Counted from the stretch's first letter, positions 8,118 through 16,538 are shown. The stretch is 33,204 bases of DNA from Burkholderiales bacterium (GCA_947456845.1 CANGUJ010000003.1:1-33204); one strand, 5' to 3'. The notes: a model not told the origin generated them from the letters alone. Made by a program: numbers and translations.

Positions 8118-8705
8118 CTAGCGCGCGAGCTGGAACTCGAGGTGGCTTTTGACGGCCGGCCATTCGTGCGGCAGGATGCTGAACACCACGGTGTCGCGCA
8201 GGGTGCCGTCGACATGCCGGGTATGGTTGCGCAGGATGCCATCCTGCCTGGCACCGAGCCGCTCTATGGCTCGGCGGCTGGCGGCGTTGAAAAAACTGGT
8301 ACGGAACTCCACGGCAACGCATTCGAGGGTCTCGAACGCGTGGCCCAGCAGCATGCGCTTGCATTCGGTATTGAGGGCTGTACGCTGCGCCGATTGTGCA
8401 TACCAGGTGGAGCCGATCTCGACACGCCGGTTTTTCTGATCGACATTCATGTAGGTCGTCATGCCGATGACGCGACCGGTTGCGGTCGAGCGAACGGCGA
8501 AGGGCAGCATGGAACCCGTCGCCTGCAAGCCGAGGCGACGGTCGATTTCAGCGGCCATGCCGTCGGGTGCCGGAATCGCGGTATACCAGAGCCGCCAAAG
8601 CTCGCCATCCCGCACCGCGGCCTGCAAGTCGGCGCAATGGTCCCGGGCGAGCGGCTCCAGGGTGGCGTGCCGGCCGGAGAGCGTGACCGGCGCCAGCCAC
8701 GCCAT
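8118..8705 (-). CDS. GNAT family N-acetyltransferase (RimJ/RimL-like)
   Basis: A 195-residue protein with the GNAT layout of the RimJ/RimL type: an N-terminal LSGRHATLEPLARDHCADL segment, a central strand (GRVIGMTTYMNVDQKNRRVEIGSTWY), a region where the acetyl-CoA pyrophosphate-binding helix lies (QSAQRTALNTECKRMLLGHAFE), and the late FFNAASRRAIERLGARQDG signature that is common in this subgroup. It should acetylate an amino group on a protein N-terminus or small molecule; the substrate is unknown. It is packed 2 bp after the AAA+ ATPase and 17 bp before the VWA gene, so all three are probably co-transcribed. Confidence 0.85.
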   Translation of the reverse strand: MAWLAPVTLSGRHATLEPLARDHCADLQAAVRDGELWRLWYTAIPAPDGMAAEIDRRLGLQATGSMLPFAVRSTATGRVIGMTTYMNVDQKNRRVEIGSTWYAQSAQRTALNTECKRMLLGHAFETLECVAVEFRTSFFNAASRRAIERLGARQDGILRNHTRHVDGTLRDTVVFSILPHEWPAVKSHLEFQLAR

Positions 8706-8707
8706 GT

Positions 8708-9550
8708 CTAGCGGCCGGCCCGCGCCATGAACACAAGCCGCTCGAACAGCTGCACGTCCTGCTCGTTCTTGAGCAGGGCACCATGCAGCGGCGGGATGAC
8801 GGTCTTGCTGTCCTTGGCCTTGAGCGCTTCGGGCGGGATGTCCTCGGCCAGCAGCAGCTTGAGCCAGTCGAGCAGTTCGGAGGTCGAAGGCTTCTTCTTG
8901 AGGCCCGGAATCTCGCGCATCTGGAAGAAAACCTCCAGCGCTTCCTTGAGCAATTCCTTCTTGAGGCCCGGGAAGTGCACGTCGACGATTTTCTGCATCG
9001 TTTCCTTGTCAGGGAACTTGATGTAGTGGAAGAAGCAGCGGCGCAGGAAGGCGTCCGGCAATTCCTTTTCATTGTTGGAGGTGATCATCACCACCGGCCG
9101 CTGGCGTGCCTTGACGGTCTGGCGCGTTTCGTAGACATAAAACTCCATGCGGTCGAGTTCGCGCAACAGGTCGTTGGGAAACTCGATGTCGGCCTTGTCG
9201 ATCTCGTCGATCAGCAGCACCGACTGCCGTTCCGCCTCGAACGCCTGCCAAAGCACGCCGCGGACGATGTAATTGTGGATGTCCTTGACCTTTTGGTCGC
9301 CGAGTTGCGAATCGCGCAGTCGCGAGACCGCGTCGTCCTCGTACAGGCCCTGCTGGGCCTTGGTGGTCGACTTGATGTGCCACTGCATCAGAGGCATGTC
9401 GAGCGCAGCGGCGACCTCCTCGGCGAGCATGGTCTTGCCGGTGCCCGGTTCGCCCTTGATGAGGAGCGGGCGCTGCAATGTGATGGCGGCGTTGACCGCC
9501 AGCCGCAGGTCGTCGGTGGCGACGTAGTTCTTGGAGCCTTCAAAACGCAT
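8708..9550 (-). CDS. MoxR-family AAA+ ATPase
   Basis: A 280-residue single-domain AAA+ ATPase. Walker A GEPGTGKT is at residues 33-40, Walker B LLIDEID at 112-118, sensor 1 in ITSNNEKELP (about 156-165), and the arginine-finger segment FLRRC at 168-172. The length and the short C-terminal lid are typical of MoxR proteins, which act as chaperones together with VWA-domain partners. The matching VWA gene lies downstream in the same transcription unit. It is the first gene of the group, with a TATAAT hexamer on the minus strand 37 bp upstream of its start. Confidence 0.9.
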   Translation of the reverse strand: MRFEGSKNYVATDDLRLAVNAAITLQRPLLIKGEPGTGKTMLAEEVAAALDMPLMQWHIKSTTKAQQGLYEDDAVSRLRDSQLGDQKVKDIHNYIVRGVLWQAFEAERQSVLLIDEIDKADIEFPNDLLRELDRMEFYVYETRQTVKARQRPVVMITSNNEKELPDAFLRRCFFHYIKFPDKETMQKIVDVHFPGLKKELLKEALEVFFQMREIPGLKKKPSTSELLDWLKLLLAEDIPPEALKAKDSKTVIPPLHGALLKNEQDVQLFERLVFMARAGR

Positions 9551-9586
9551 GGCGCTTTTCGTCCATATCTTGGAGATGATCGACCG

Positions 9587-9671
9587 ATTATAGGGTAACC
9601 CCCATGCGCGTAGCGACTCGGATCGGCGGAGCGGCGCAGGCCACAGTGTCGGTGGAGAATTGTCTTATAAT
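9587..9671. promoter_or_regulatory. Divergent -10 elements between the AAA+ gene and the cytochrome genes
   Basis: This 158-bp gap carries two consensus TATAAT hexamers facing outwards: one on the minus strand at 9592-9587 for the AAA+/GNAT/VWA unit, one on the plus strand at 9666-9671 for the cytochrome pair, 37 bp before its ATG. Neither has a convincing -35 hexamer at 16-18 bp, so both may need an activator or be weak. They are called from sequence match and position only. Confidence 0.45.
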
Positions 9672-9708
9672 CGTCGGGTTGGGTTTTGCGACAAGACTAC
9701 ACAATCAT

Positions 9709-10053
9709 ATGAAAAACTCCCTCTTGATAGGGGCACTGCTTGTGAGTACGGCATCGATGCCTACTGCCTGGGCCCAAGGCGCTGACATCGGCGCCGGCAA
9801 GTCCGGCGGCAAGGCGGCCATGTGCATCGGCTGCCACGGCATTCCCGGGTACAAGGTGGCCTATCCGCATGTCTATCATGTGCCCTATATCGCCGGTCAG
9901 AATGTCAAATATCTGGAACTGGCGCTCAAGGCCTACCAAAGCGGCGAACGCAAGCACCCGACCATGCGGTCGATCGCGGCAGGCCTTTCCGACAAGGACA
10001 TCTCGGAACTCGCGGCTTACTACGGAAACGCGCAGAAGGGGGGGGCGAAATGA
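9709..10053 (+). CDS. Single-haem class I cytochrome c
   Basis: A 114-residue protein with a Sec signal peptide (residues 1-23, ending AWAQG) and one haem-binding CIGCH motif at 39-43. Met86 in KHPTMRSIA is the likely sixth haem ligand. The start at MKNSLLIGAL is chosen because it gives a proper signal peptide, although the frame is open further upstream. It should be a small periplasmic electron carrier resembling one half of a dihaem cytochrome c4. The stop overlaps the next gene's start (ATGA), so the two cytochromes are translationally coupled. The redox partner is unknown. Confidence 0.88.
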   Translation: MKNSLLIGALLVSTASMPTAWAQGADIGAGKSGGKAAMCIGCHGIPGYKVAYPHVYHVPYIAGQNVKYLELALKAYQSGERKHPTMRSIAAGLSDKDISELAAYYGNAQKGGAK

Positions 10054-10403
10054 TGTTGCGCCTGATGCTTTCAGCACTGCTACTCGCGCTCGCAGGTCCT
10101 GCCGCCGCGGCGGGCAATATCGAGCGCGGCAAGCAGAAGGCCGACCAGGTGTGCGCGGCTTGTCATGCCGTCGGGGGCGACTGGAACAAGCCGCTCCAGC
10201 CGGAGTATCCGCGCCTGGCAGGCCAGTACCGGGACTACCTCGTGACCACACTCAACGCTTACAAGCAGGGCGAAAAGTCCCAGATCGGCCGCAAGAACGC
10301 GATCATGGCAGGGCAGGCGGCTGCTCTTTCGCGCCAGGAGATCGAGGACATTTCTGCGTTTCTGGCTTCACTTCCCGGCCCGCTGTTTACCAAATCGCGC
10401 TGA
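10050..10403 (+). CDS. Single-haem class I cytochrome c, second of pair
   Basis: A 117-residue exported cytochrome: signal peptide at residues 1-21 (ending AAAAG), haem motif CAACH at 35-39, and a probable axial Met86 in NAIMAGQAAAL. The YPRLAGQYRDYL and LSRQEIEDISAFLASL segments are typical of cytochrome c553/c4 domains. It overlaps the preceding cytochrome gene by 4 bp and is followed by a strong intrinsic terminator at 10428, so the pair is a self-contained bicistronic unit. Each product corresponds to one lobe of a cytochrome c4. It presumably delivers electrons to a terminal oxidase or another periplasmic acceptor; none is encoded in the window. Confidence 0.88.
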   Translation: MMLRLMLSALLLALAGPAAAAGNIERGKQKADQVCAACHAVGGDWNKPLQPEYPRLAGQYRDYLVTTLNAYKQGEKSQIGRKNAIMAGQAAALSRQEIEDISAFLASLPGPLFTKSR

Positions 10404-10427
10404 CACCACACGCGGGGCGCGCATGAC

Positions 10428-10456
10428 ACGCCGGCTTCCCAGCCGGCGTTTTGTTT
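10428..10456 (+). terminator. Intrinsic terminator of the cytochrome operon
   Basis: A perfect 9-bp stem (ACGCCGGCT / AGCCGGCGT) with a TCCC loop is followed by TTTGTTT. It starts 25 bp after the second cytochrome stop, on the plus strand. Confidence 0.85.
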
Positions 10457-10474
10457 CGGGCGCCGCGGAACGCG

Positions 10475-11392
10475 CTATTTGGTGACGATCTTGTTGGCCT
10501 TGCTGATCGCGGTACGGATTTCTGCGATGGCCTTCTCGATCTCTTCGTCGGACAGGGATTCGCCTTTGGCGGCTTGCTCGAAGCCTTCGATCTGCGAGGA
10601 AAACTGGTCCGCCGGCAAGGTGAGGGTGGACACCGAGTCCGGCCCCTCGGGCCCGACGACGTTCCAGGTCATCGCAACGGCGGTGAGGTTGTCGGCGTCG
10701 GCTCCCGCCCTGCGCTCCGCTTGGTTCATCAGAGCGGGCACTGCCCGCATTACGCCATCGTTGATGAATGCGGTGGCGATGATGCGCGAGGGCAGCGGTC
10801 CCCATACGCCGTCAGTACAGAGCATCAGGGTGTCTCCTGCCTTCAGGCGCTGGGGCGCGGCGATGTCGACTTGCGGCGGTACGTGGGCGCCCAGGCAGCT
10901 GAAGATCTTGTTGCGGTCGGGGTGCGCTGACACCGCCTCTTCGCGCACGATACCCTGCAGCACCAGTTGCTGAATGCGCGAATGGTCTCGGGTCTGGTTG
11001 ACGATCTGGCCGGCGCGGATCAGGTAGATGCGCGAGTCGCCGGCATGCGCCCACCAGGTCTGCCCATCCTGCACCACGGCCGCCACCACGGTCGTGCGCG
11101 GGGTTTCCAGTAGGCCGTGTTCCTCCGCGTATTGCAGGATCGCTGCATGCGCGCCCGCGATCGCGGAATCGAGGAATGCGCTCGGGTCCGCTAGCTTCGG
11201 CCGCCCTTCGCGCTGGAATTTCTGGCCCACGAATTCCACCGTGATCTGGGCGGCGATCTCGCCGTGCATATGGCCGCCCATGCCGTCGGCCACGATGATC
11301 ATCAGCGACTCGCGCGAGAACACATACCCCATGCGGTCCTGGTTGTATTTGCGGCCGCCCTTGCGGCTTTCCTGGAAAATCGAGAATTTCAT
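10475..11392 (-). CDS. PP2C-family Ser/Thr protein phosphatase
   Basis: A 305-residue cytosolic phosphatase. Metal-binding aspartates are visible at Asp19 (KYNQDRMG), Asp36 (VADGMGGH, 35-41), Asp194 (LCTDGVWGPL) and Asp234 (DADNLTAVAM). The WWAHAGDSRIYLIR and TRDHS motifs of the PPM/PP2C fold are also present. The C-terminal 60 residues beyond the catalytic core are charged and contain EEIEKAIAEIRTAISKANKIV, possibly a helix or coiled coil. It lies 12 bp downstream of the Ser/Thr kinase gene in the same orientation, so kinase and phosphatase probably form an antagonistic pair. The target proteins are unknown. Confidence 0.92.
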   Translation of the reverse strand: MKFSIFQESRKGGRKYNQDRMGYVFSRESLMIIVADGMGGHMHGEIAAQITVEFVGQKFQREGRPKLADPSAFLDSAIAGAHAAILQYAEEHGLLETPRTTVVAAVVQDGQTWWAHAGDSRIYLIRAGQIVNQTRDHSRIQQLVLQGIVREEAVSAHPDRNKIFSCLGAHVPPQVDIAAPQRLKAGDTLMLCTDGVWGPLPSRIIATAFINDGVMRAVPALMNQAERRAGADADNLTAVAMTWNVVGPEGPDSVSTLTLPADQFSSQIEGFEQAAKGESLSDEEIEKAIAEIRTAISKANKIVTK

Positions 11393-11404
11393 GGGGCAGA
11401 CCGC

Positions 11405-12385
11405 CTAGCGCGATGATTCGGGTTTTTCGGTTTCCCCTGCAGGCGGGCGGGTGACGTCGTCTATGACGCGCTTGAATCCGGTGACGACAACAGCCCTGGG
11501 CTGCTCGGGGATGCGGTTCTCGACGATGGCCTTTTGCAGGCTGAACACGCTTTGCGGGCGCTTAAGATGGTCCATCTCCAAACACCAGTCGATGATCTCC
11601 AGGAGTTGCTTTGCATACTTGCCGCGGAAGGTCTTGGCGACCGGCTGCATGCGGTCTTTCTCCAGTCGCTGGTCTGCAGCTTGCGGCGCCATGCCAGACA
11701 GGCAGGCGAACATGGACGCGCCGATCGAATAGATGTCGGTCCAAGGGCCCAGGGTTTCACGGTTCTTGTATTGCTCCGGTGCCGCGAAGCCGGGCGTGTA
11801 CATTGGGTTGAGTTTTGGGGCGTCGCTGATCAGGGTCTGGCGGGCCGCGCCGAAATCGAGCAGGACCGGGATGCCGTCGTTGCGGATATAGATGTTGGCG
11901 GGTTTCAAGTCCAGGTGCAGCAGTTTGTTGGTGTGAACCTCGCGTAAACCGTTCATCAACTGCACGAACACATGGCGAATGAAGTTCTCCTTGATCTCGC
12001 CCTTGCGCTGCACGATATGTTCCTGCAGGGTGCGCCCGCGCTCGTACTGCATGACCATATAGACGGTCTCGTTGGCGCGAAAGAAATTGATAACTCGCAC
12101 CACGTTGGCATGGGAAATCCTGGCCAAGGCGCGCCCTTCCTCGAAGAAGCACTTCATGCCGTAGCGGAACAGGTTGACATGCTCCGGCGTGATGGTCGGC
12201 AGGATCTGGCCCTGGCCGCGCAGGGACAGGCCGGCGGGGAGGTATTCCTTGATGGCCACGGGCGATCCGTATTCGTCATAGGCCAGGTACACGATTGAAA
12301 ATCCACCTGACGCGATCGGGCGCGCGATACGGTAGTTTTCCAGAATCGTGTTCTCAGGCAACGCCGAATTCGACTGTGCGGCCAT
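11405..12385 (-). CDS. Hanks-type Ser/Thr protein kinase
   Basis: A 326-residue soluble kinase. The glycine-rich loop SGGFSIVY is at about residues 26-33, the ATP-anchoring Lys46 in VAIKEY, and Glu83 is the likely helix-C glutamate. The catalytic loop HLDLKPAN is at 157-164 (Asp159, with Leu in place of the Arg of HRD), DFG at 177-179 and APE at 202-204. Replacement of the HRD arginine suggests a kinase that may not depend on activation-loop phosphorylation (inference). There is no transmembrane segment or sensor domain, unlike PknB. It is paired with the PP2C gene downstream and is divergent from yicC-gmk-rpoZ-spoT, a neighbourhood I recall from other betaproteobacteria. Confidence 0.92.
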   Translation of the reverse strand: MAAQSNSALPENTILENYRIARPIASGGFSIVYLAYDEYGSPVAIKEYLPAGLSLRGQGQILPTITPEHVNLFRYGMKCFFEEGRALARISHANVVRVINFFRANETVYMVMQYERGRTLQEHIVQRKGEIKENFIRHVFVQLMNGLREVHTNKLLHLDLKPANIYIRNDGIPVLLDFGAARQTLISDAPKLNPMYTPGFAAPEQYKNRETLGPWTDIYSIGASMFACLSGMAPQAADQRLEKDRMQPVAKTFRGKYAKQLLEIIDWCLEMDHLKRPQSVFSLQKAIVENRIPEQPRAVVVTGFKRVIDDVTRPPAGETEKPESSR

Positions 12386-12414
12386 GCGTTCGCTCGTTGC
12401 TCCTAGGCTGCTCT

Positions 12415-12420
12415 TATAAT
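12415..12420 (+). promoter_or_regulatory. -10 element for the yicC-gmk-rpoZ-spoT group
   Basis: A TATAAT hexamer on the plus strand lies 77 bp upstream of the yicC start, in the gap between the divergent kinase gene and yicC. No good -35 is found at 16-18 bp. The same TATAATCG context occurs upstream of the cytochrome genes (9666) and, inverted, of the AAA+ gene (9592). Confidence 0.45.
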
Positions 12421-12496
12421 CGGGATTCGTGTGGGAATTGTAACCAAATTGAATACGCGTCCCGTGCGCGGATGCGCCCTAGAACGGGGAAACGAC

Positions 12497-13366
12497 GTGA
12501 TTTTTTCGATGACGGGCTACGGCACTGCGACGCGCGAACTGCCGCACGGCGCGTTGAGCCTGGAGATCAAGGGCGTCAATTCGCGGTTTCTCGACCTGGT
12601 GTTCCGCCTGAACGATGAACTGCGTGCGCTCGAGCCGGCATTGCGGGAAATGGTGACCGCCGCGGTCAGCCGCGGCAAGGTCGAGGTCCGCTTGGGATAC
12701 GGCCGCGAAACGGCCAGGGCGGCCCGCCCGCTGGCTCCCAACGTCGATATGGTCGCCCGTCTCGCACACGCGTCGAACGAGGTCAGGCGGCTGGTCGCGG
12801 ATGCGGCACCGCTTTCCACCCGCGAAATTCTTGAGTGGCCCGGCGTGCTGGAAGACGCCAGCATGCCGCAGGATGTGCTGCGCAGCGCGGCCATGGATCT
12901 CGCGCGCGAGGCACTCGGCGAATACCAGGCCTCGCGCGGGCGGGAGGGCGCCAAGCTGGCCGCGATGCTCGAGGAGCGCGTCGCCGCGATCTCCGAATGG
13001 GTGAAGAAGATCGAACCGCTGCTGCCGGCGATCGTTGCCGAGCATCAGGCCCGGGTCGCGGCGCGGCTGCGTGAGGCGCTGGGATCCGCCGATGACGAGC
13101 GCGTGCGTCAGGAAGTCGCGATGTTCGGCATTCGCATCGATGTCGCGGAGGAGCTTTCGCGTCTTGGCGCGCATCTGGGCGAGGTGCGGCGGGTGCTGTC
13201 GCGCGGGGGTGCCTGCGGCAAGCGGCTCGATTTCCTCATGCAGGAACTGCACCGCGAAGCCAACACGCTGGGCTCGAAGTCGGTATCCACCGAGGTGTCG
13301 TCGAGCGCCATGGAAATCAAGATCCTGATCGAGCAGATGCGCGAGCAGGTACAGAACATCGAATGA
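12497..13366 (+). CDS. yicC: YicC family endoribonuclease
   Basis: A 289-residue protein with the family's opening VIFSMTGYGTATREL, the EIKGVNSRFLDLVFRLNDELRALEPALRE core of the N-terminal domain, and the C-terminal KRLDFLMQELHREANTLGSKS segment. The GTG at 12497 is preferred: it follows CGGGGA at a suitable distance and aligns with the usual M-I-x-S-M-T-G-Y start; the ATG at 12509 would trim four residues. In E. coli YicC is an endoribonuclease that affects small-RNA turnover. It is the first gene of yicC-gmk-rpoZ-spoT, divergent from the kinase gene. Confidence 0.93.
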   Translation: MIFSMTGYGTATRELPHGALSLEIKGVNSRFLDLVFRLNDELRALEPALREMVTAAVSRGKVEVRLGYGRETARAARPLAPNVDMVARLAHASNEVRRLVADAAPLSTREILEWPGVLEDASMPQDVLRSAAMDLAREALGEYQASRGREGAKLAAMLEERVAAISEWVKKIEPLLPAIVAEHQARVAARLREALGSADDERVRQEVAMFGIRIDVAEELSRLGAHLGEVRRVLSRGGACGKRLDFLMQELHREANTLGSKSVSTEVSSSAMEIKILIEQMREQVQNIE

Positions 13367-13409
13367 ACGGGCCGGGCGCGATCGGCGATTCTCCGGGCGG
13401 GAGTCCCGC

Positions 13410-14042
13410 TTGAGCGGATCGTTGTTCATCATCTCGGCGCCTTCCGGCGCCGGCAAGTCCACCTTGGTGAACGCGATGCTGGCCGGGGATGATCGCCTGT
13501 GCCTTTCCGTATCGCACACCACGCGCGCGCCGCGCGGGGCCGAGCGGGACGGGCGCGAATACCATTTCGTGTCCCGCGAGGCGTTTCTCGCGATGCGGGC
13601 GCACGGCGACTTCTTCGAGAGCGCGGAGGTGCACGGCAACCTGTACGGGACCTCGCGCGCGGCTGTGGCCGATCTGATTGGCGCCGGGCGGGATGTGATT
13701 TTCGAGATTGATTGCCAGGGGGCGCGCCAGTTGCGCGGCGTGTTCCCGGCCGCAGTCGCCGTCTTCATCCTCCCGCCATCGATGGCGGAACTTGAGCGGC
13801 GACTGCGCGGGCGAGGCACCGAAAGCGGGGAGGTGGTTGCCCGTCGACTTGCCGCCGCTACAGAGGAGATTCGGCAGGCTTCGCTGTTCGACTATGTTAT
13901 TATCAACGACGAACTTTCCGAGGCACTGAGACAGCTTCAGGCGATCGTCGTGGCTGCGCGGCATCGCTTCGCGACAGTGAGCGAGCGCGAAAGAAGACTG
14001 TTCGCCGACTTCGGGATCAACACAAGTCAGGTTTCGGAGTAG
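13410..14042 (+). CDS. gmk: Guanylate kinase
   Basis: A 210-residue enzyme that converts GMP (or dGMP) and ATP to GDP and ADP. The P-loop is SAPSGAGKST (residues 9-18). The GMP-binding region contains SHTTRAPRGAERDGREYHFVSREAF, followed by FFESAEVHGNLYGTS and the FEIDCQGARQLR segment. Translation starts at TTG 13410 behind GGGAG; no ATG precedes the P-loop at a sensible distance. The gene sits 43 bp after yicC and 9 bp before rpoZ. GDP/GTP supply links it functionally to (p)ppGpp synthesis by the last gene of the group. Confidence 0.95.
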   Translation: MSGSLFIISAPSGAGKSTLVNAMLAGDDRLCLSVSHTTRAPRGAERDGREYHFVSREAFLAMRAHGDFFESAEVHGNLYGTSRAAVADLIGAGRDVIFEIDCQGARQLRGVFPAAVAVFILPPSMAELERRLRGRGTESGEVVARRLAAATEEIRQASLFDYVIINDELSEALRQLQAIVVAARHRFATVSERERRLFADFGINTSQVSE

Positions 14043-14051
14043 CGCACCATC

Positions 14052-14258
14052 ATGGCCAGAATCACCGTTGAAGATTGCCTCACCAAGATTCCCAACCGCT
14101 TCCAGCTGACGCTGGCGGCCACCTACCGGGCTCGCCAACTCGCCCAGGGTGCTTCGCCCAAGATCGAGGGCAGCCGCGACAAGCACACCGTTACCGCATT
14201 GCGCGAAATCGCCTCCGGCCACGTGGGCCTGGAGATGCTCAAGCACGTCAAGTCGTGA
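14052..14258 (+). CDS. rpoZ: RNA polymerase omega subunit
   Basis: A 68-residue protein with the omega signature MARITVEDCLTKIPNRFQL and TLAATYRARQLAQG, then DKHTVTALREIASG. Omega assists assembly of the beta' subunit and forms part of a ppGpp-binding site on RNA polymerase, which fits the adjacent spoT gene. It lies 9 bp behind gmk. Length and order within the group are standard. Confidence 0.96.
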   Translation: MARITVEDCLTKIPNRFQLTLAATYRARQLAQGASPKIEGSRDKHTVTALREIASGHVGLEMLKHVKS

Positions 14259-14285
14259 CGTGGCGTCTGGCGCGGTGATCGCTGC

Positions 14286-16538
14286 ATGGAACCCGCCAGA
14301 CCCCGCCAGACACACCTGGCGCGCGTCATAGACATCGCGGACGGGCGCGAGCGCACCGCTGCGGGCCGTCCAGGCGCCGACGACGACGAAGCGCTCCCCG
14401 GCAAAGATGCACAGTTTCAGGCGCTGCGCGTAGCGATATCGGCTTATCTCAAGCCTGCCGACCTCGAGCGCGTGGAGCAGGCATTCGCCTTCAGCGAGGC
14501 GGCGCATAAGGGGCAAATGCGCGCCAGTGGCGAGGAATACATCACCCATCCGCTGGCGGTGGCGTCGATATGCGCCTCGTGGAAGCTCGACATCCAGGCG
14601 CTCCTGGCGGCTCTGCTGCATGATGTGGTCGAGGACACCGGCGTCACCACGGCGCACATCGCAGAACGTTTCGGGGCGGCGGTGGCCGAGCTGGTCGATG
14701 GCGTGTCCAAGCTCGACAAGATCGAGTTCCAGAGCCAGGAAGACGCGCAGGCGGAGAATTTCCGCAAGATGCTTCTGGCGATGGCGCGCGATGTCCGCGT
14801 CATGCTCGTCAAGCTGGCGGATCGCCTGCACAACATGCGCACGCTTTCGGCGCTCAAGAGCCCGAAGCGGCGCCGCATCGCGCGGGAGACCCTGGACATT
14901 CACGCGCCGATCGCGCACCGCCTCGGCTTGAACCAGGTCTATCGCGAACTGCAGGACCTGAGCCTGGCCAACCTCTATCCGCATCGCTACGCGGTGATTT
15001 CCAAGGCCGTCAAGTCGGCCCGCGGGAATCGCCGCGAGGGCATAGGCAAGATCCTCGAGACCATTCAGCGGGTGCTGCCCGAAGCCGGCATCACCGCCCA
15101 GGTGTACGGCCGCGAGAAGCATCTGTACGGCATCTACCGCAAGATGGTCGAGAAGCGCCTGACCTTTTCCCAGGTGCTCGACATCTACGGCTTCCGGGTG
15201 GTCGTGTCCGACGTGGCTGCGTGCTATCTGGCCCTGGGCGCCCTGCACAGCCTCTACAAGCCGGTGCCGGGCAAGTTCAAGGATTACATCGCCATTCCCA
15301 AGGTGAACGGCTACCAGTCGCTGCACACCACGCTGATCGGCCCGTATGGCACACCGGTGGAAATGCAGATCCGCACCGCGGAGATGCACCGGATCGCCGA
15401 GGCGGGTGTGGCAGCGCACTGGCTATACAAGAGCGACGACGCGCCGATATCGGATGTGCAGAAGAAGACGCACAAGTGGTTGCAGTCGCTGCTCGACATC
15501 CAGAACAACTCGCGCGATCCGGTGGAGTTCCTGGAGCATGTCAAGGTGGACCTGTTTCCCGACGAGGTCTACGTGTTCACCCCCAAGGGCCGCATCATGG
15601 CACTGCCGCGCGGCGCGACGGCAGTCGATTTCGCCTATACCGTGCATACCGACGTGGGCGACCAGACCGTGGGCGCCAAGATCAATGGCGAATCGATGCC
15701 TTTGCGTACCGAACTGAAGAACGGCGACCTGGTGGAGATCATCACTTCCCCCGGTTCGCAGCCCAATCCCGGCTGGCTGGGTTTTGTTCGCACCGGCAAG
15801 GCGCGCGCGCATATCCGCCACTATATGAAGACGGTGAAGTACGAGGAGTCGGTCGGTCTGGGGCAGCGGCTGTTGGGGCAAGCCCTGCGCGCGCTCGGCA
15901 TCTCCCAGGGGGATCTGGACGCCAATCGCTGGGAGCGCATCGTGCGCGACGCTGGCGCCAAAACCCGGCAGGAACTCTATGCCGACATCGGCCTGGGCAA
16001 GCGTCTGGCGGCCGTGGTGGCGCGCCGGTTGGCCGCCGCGTCGGGCATGGAAGGCGCGGTGCAGGAGGGCAGGGCGGAACCGCGCAATATGCCGGTCACC
16101 ATTCGCGGCGCCGATGGCATGGCGGTGCAACTGGCCACTTGCTGTCGCCCGATTCCCGGCGATCCCATCATCGGCCATATCAGCAAAGGCCAGGGGTTGG
16201 TGATCCATACCCATGACTGCAAAGCCATTGCCAAGTCGCGTCGCAAAGAGCCGGACAACTGGGTCGATGTGGAATGGGACCCTGAACCGGACAAGCATTT
16301 CAACGTGACCATCCGCGCCCTGGTCACCAACGGAAGGGGCATCCTGGCAAAGGTCGCCGCGGAAATCACCGCGGCCGACACCAACATCACCAACGTGCAC
16401 ACCGAGGACGATGAGACCGGCAATTACGCGATCATGGAATTCTCGATCGATGTGTCCGATCGGGCCCATCTGGCGCGCGTCATGCGCGCATTGAGGCGCC
16501 TGCAGGAAGTCGTGCGCATCAACCGCATCAAGGCCTGA
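14286..16538 (+). CDS. spoT: Bifunctional (p)ppGpp synthetase/hydrolase (RelA/SpoT family)
   Basis: A 750-residue RelA/SpoT homologue. The N-terminal HD hydrolase domain (about 45-200) keeps its metal-binding His112-Asp113 in LLHDVVEDTG and the LVKLADRLHNMRT segment. The synthetase domain (about 265-375) includes YGREKHLYGIYRKM and KDYIAIPKVNGYQSLHTTL. A TGS domain (about 424-485) and a C-terminal ACT domain (about 675-748) follow. Intact motifs in both catalytic domains indicate hydrolysis and synthesis of (p)ppGpp. The first 40 residues are a non-conserved, charged extension, so a later start is possible. It ends the yicC-gmk-rpoZ-spoT group. Confidence 0.95.
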   Translation: MEPARPRQTHLARVIDIADGRERTAAGRPGADDDEALPGKDAQFQALRVAISAYLKPADLERVEQAFAFSEAAHKGQMRASGEEYITHPLAVASICASWKLDIQALLAALLHDVVEDTGVTTAHIAERFGAAVAELVDGVSKLDKIEFQSQEDAQAENFRKMLLAMARDVRVMLVKLADRLHNMRTLSALKSPKRRRIARETLDIHAPIAHRLGLNQVYRELQDLSLANLYPHRYAVISKAVKSARGNRREGIGKILETIQRVLPEAGITAQVYGREKHLYGIYRKMVEKRLTFSQVLDIYGFRVVVSDVAACYLALGALHSLYKPVPGKFKDYIAIPKVNGYQSLHTTLIGPYGTPVEMQIRTAEMHRIAEAGVAAHWLYKSDDAPISDVQKKTHKWLQSLLDIQNNSRDPVEFLEHVKVDLFPDEVYVFTPKGRIMALPRGATAVDFAYTVHTDVGDQTVGAKINGESMPLRTELKNGDLVEIITSPGSQPNPGWLGFVRTGKARAHIRHYMKTVKYEESVGLGQRLLGQALRALGISQGDLDANRWERIVRDAGAKTRQELYADIGLGKRLAAVVARRLAAASGMEGAVQEGRAEPRNMPVTIRGADGMAVQLATCCRPIPGDPIIGHISKGQGLVIHTHDCKAIAKSRRKEPDNWVDVEWDPEPDKHFNVTIRALVTNGRGILAKVAAEITAADTNITNVHTEDDETGNYAIMEFSIDVSDRAHLARVMRALRRLQEVVRINRIKA

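Noticed and set aside
7078..8121. 347-codon plus-strand ORF opposite the VWA gene
   Set aside because: Val/Leu-rich mirror translation of the VWA gene without any motif.
13317..15419. 700-codon minus-strand ORF across yicC, gmk, rpoZ and spoT
   Set aside because: Antisense to four well-recognised genes, with no domain signature; long antisense frames are expected at this GC content.
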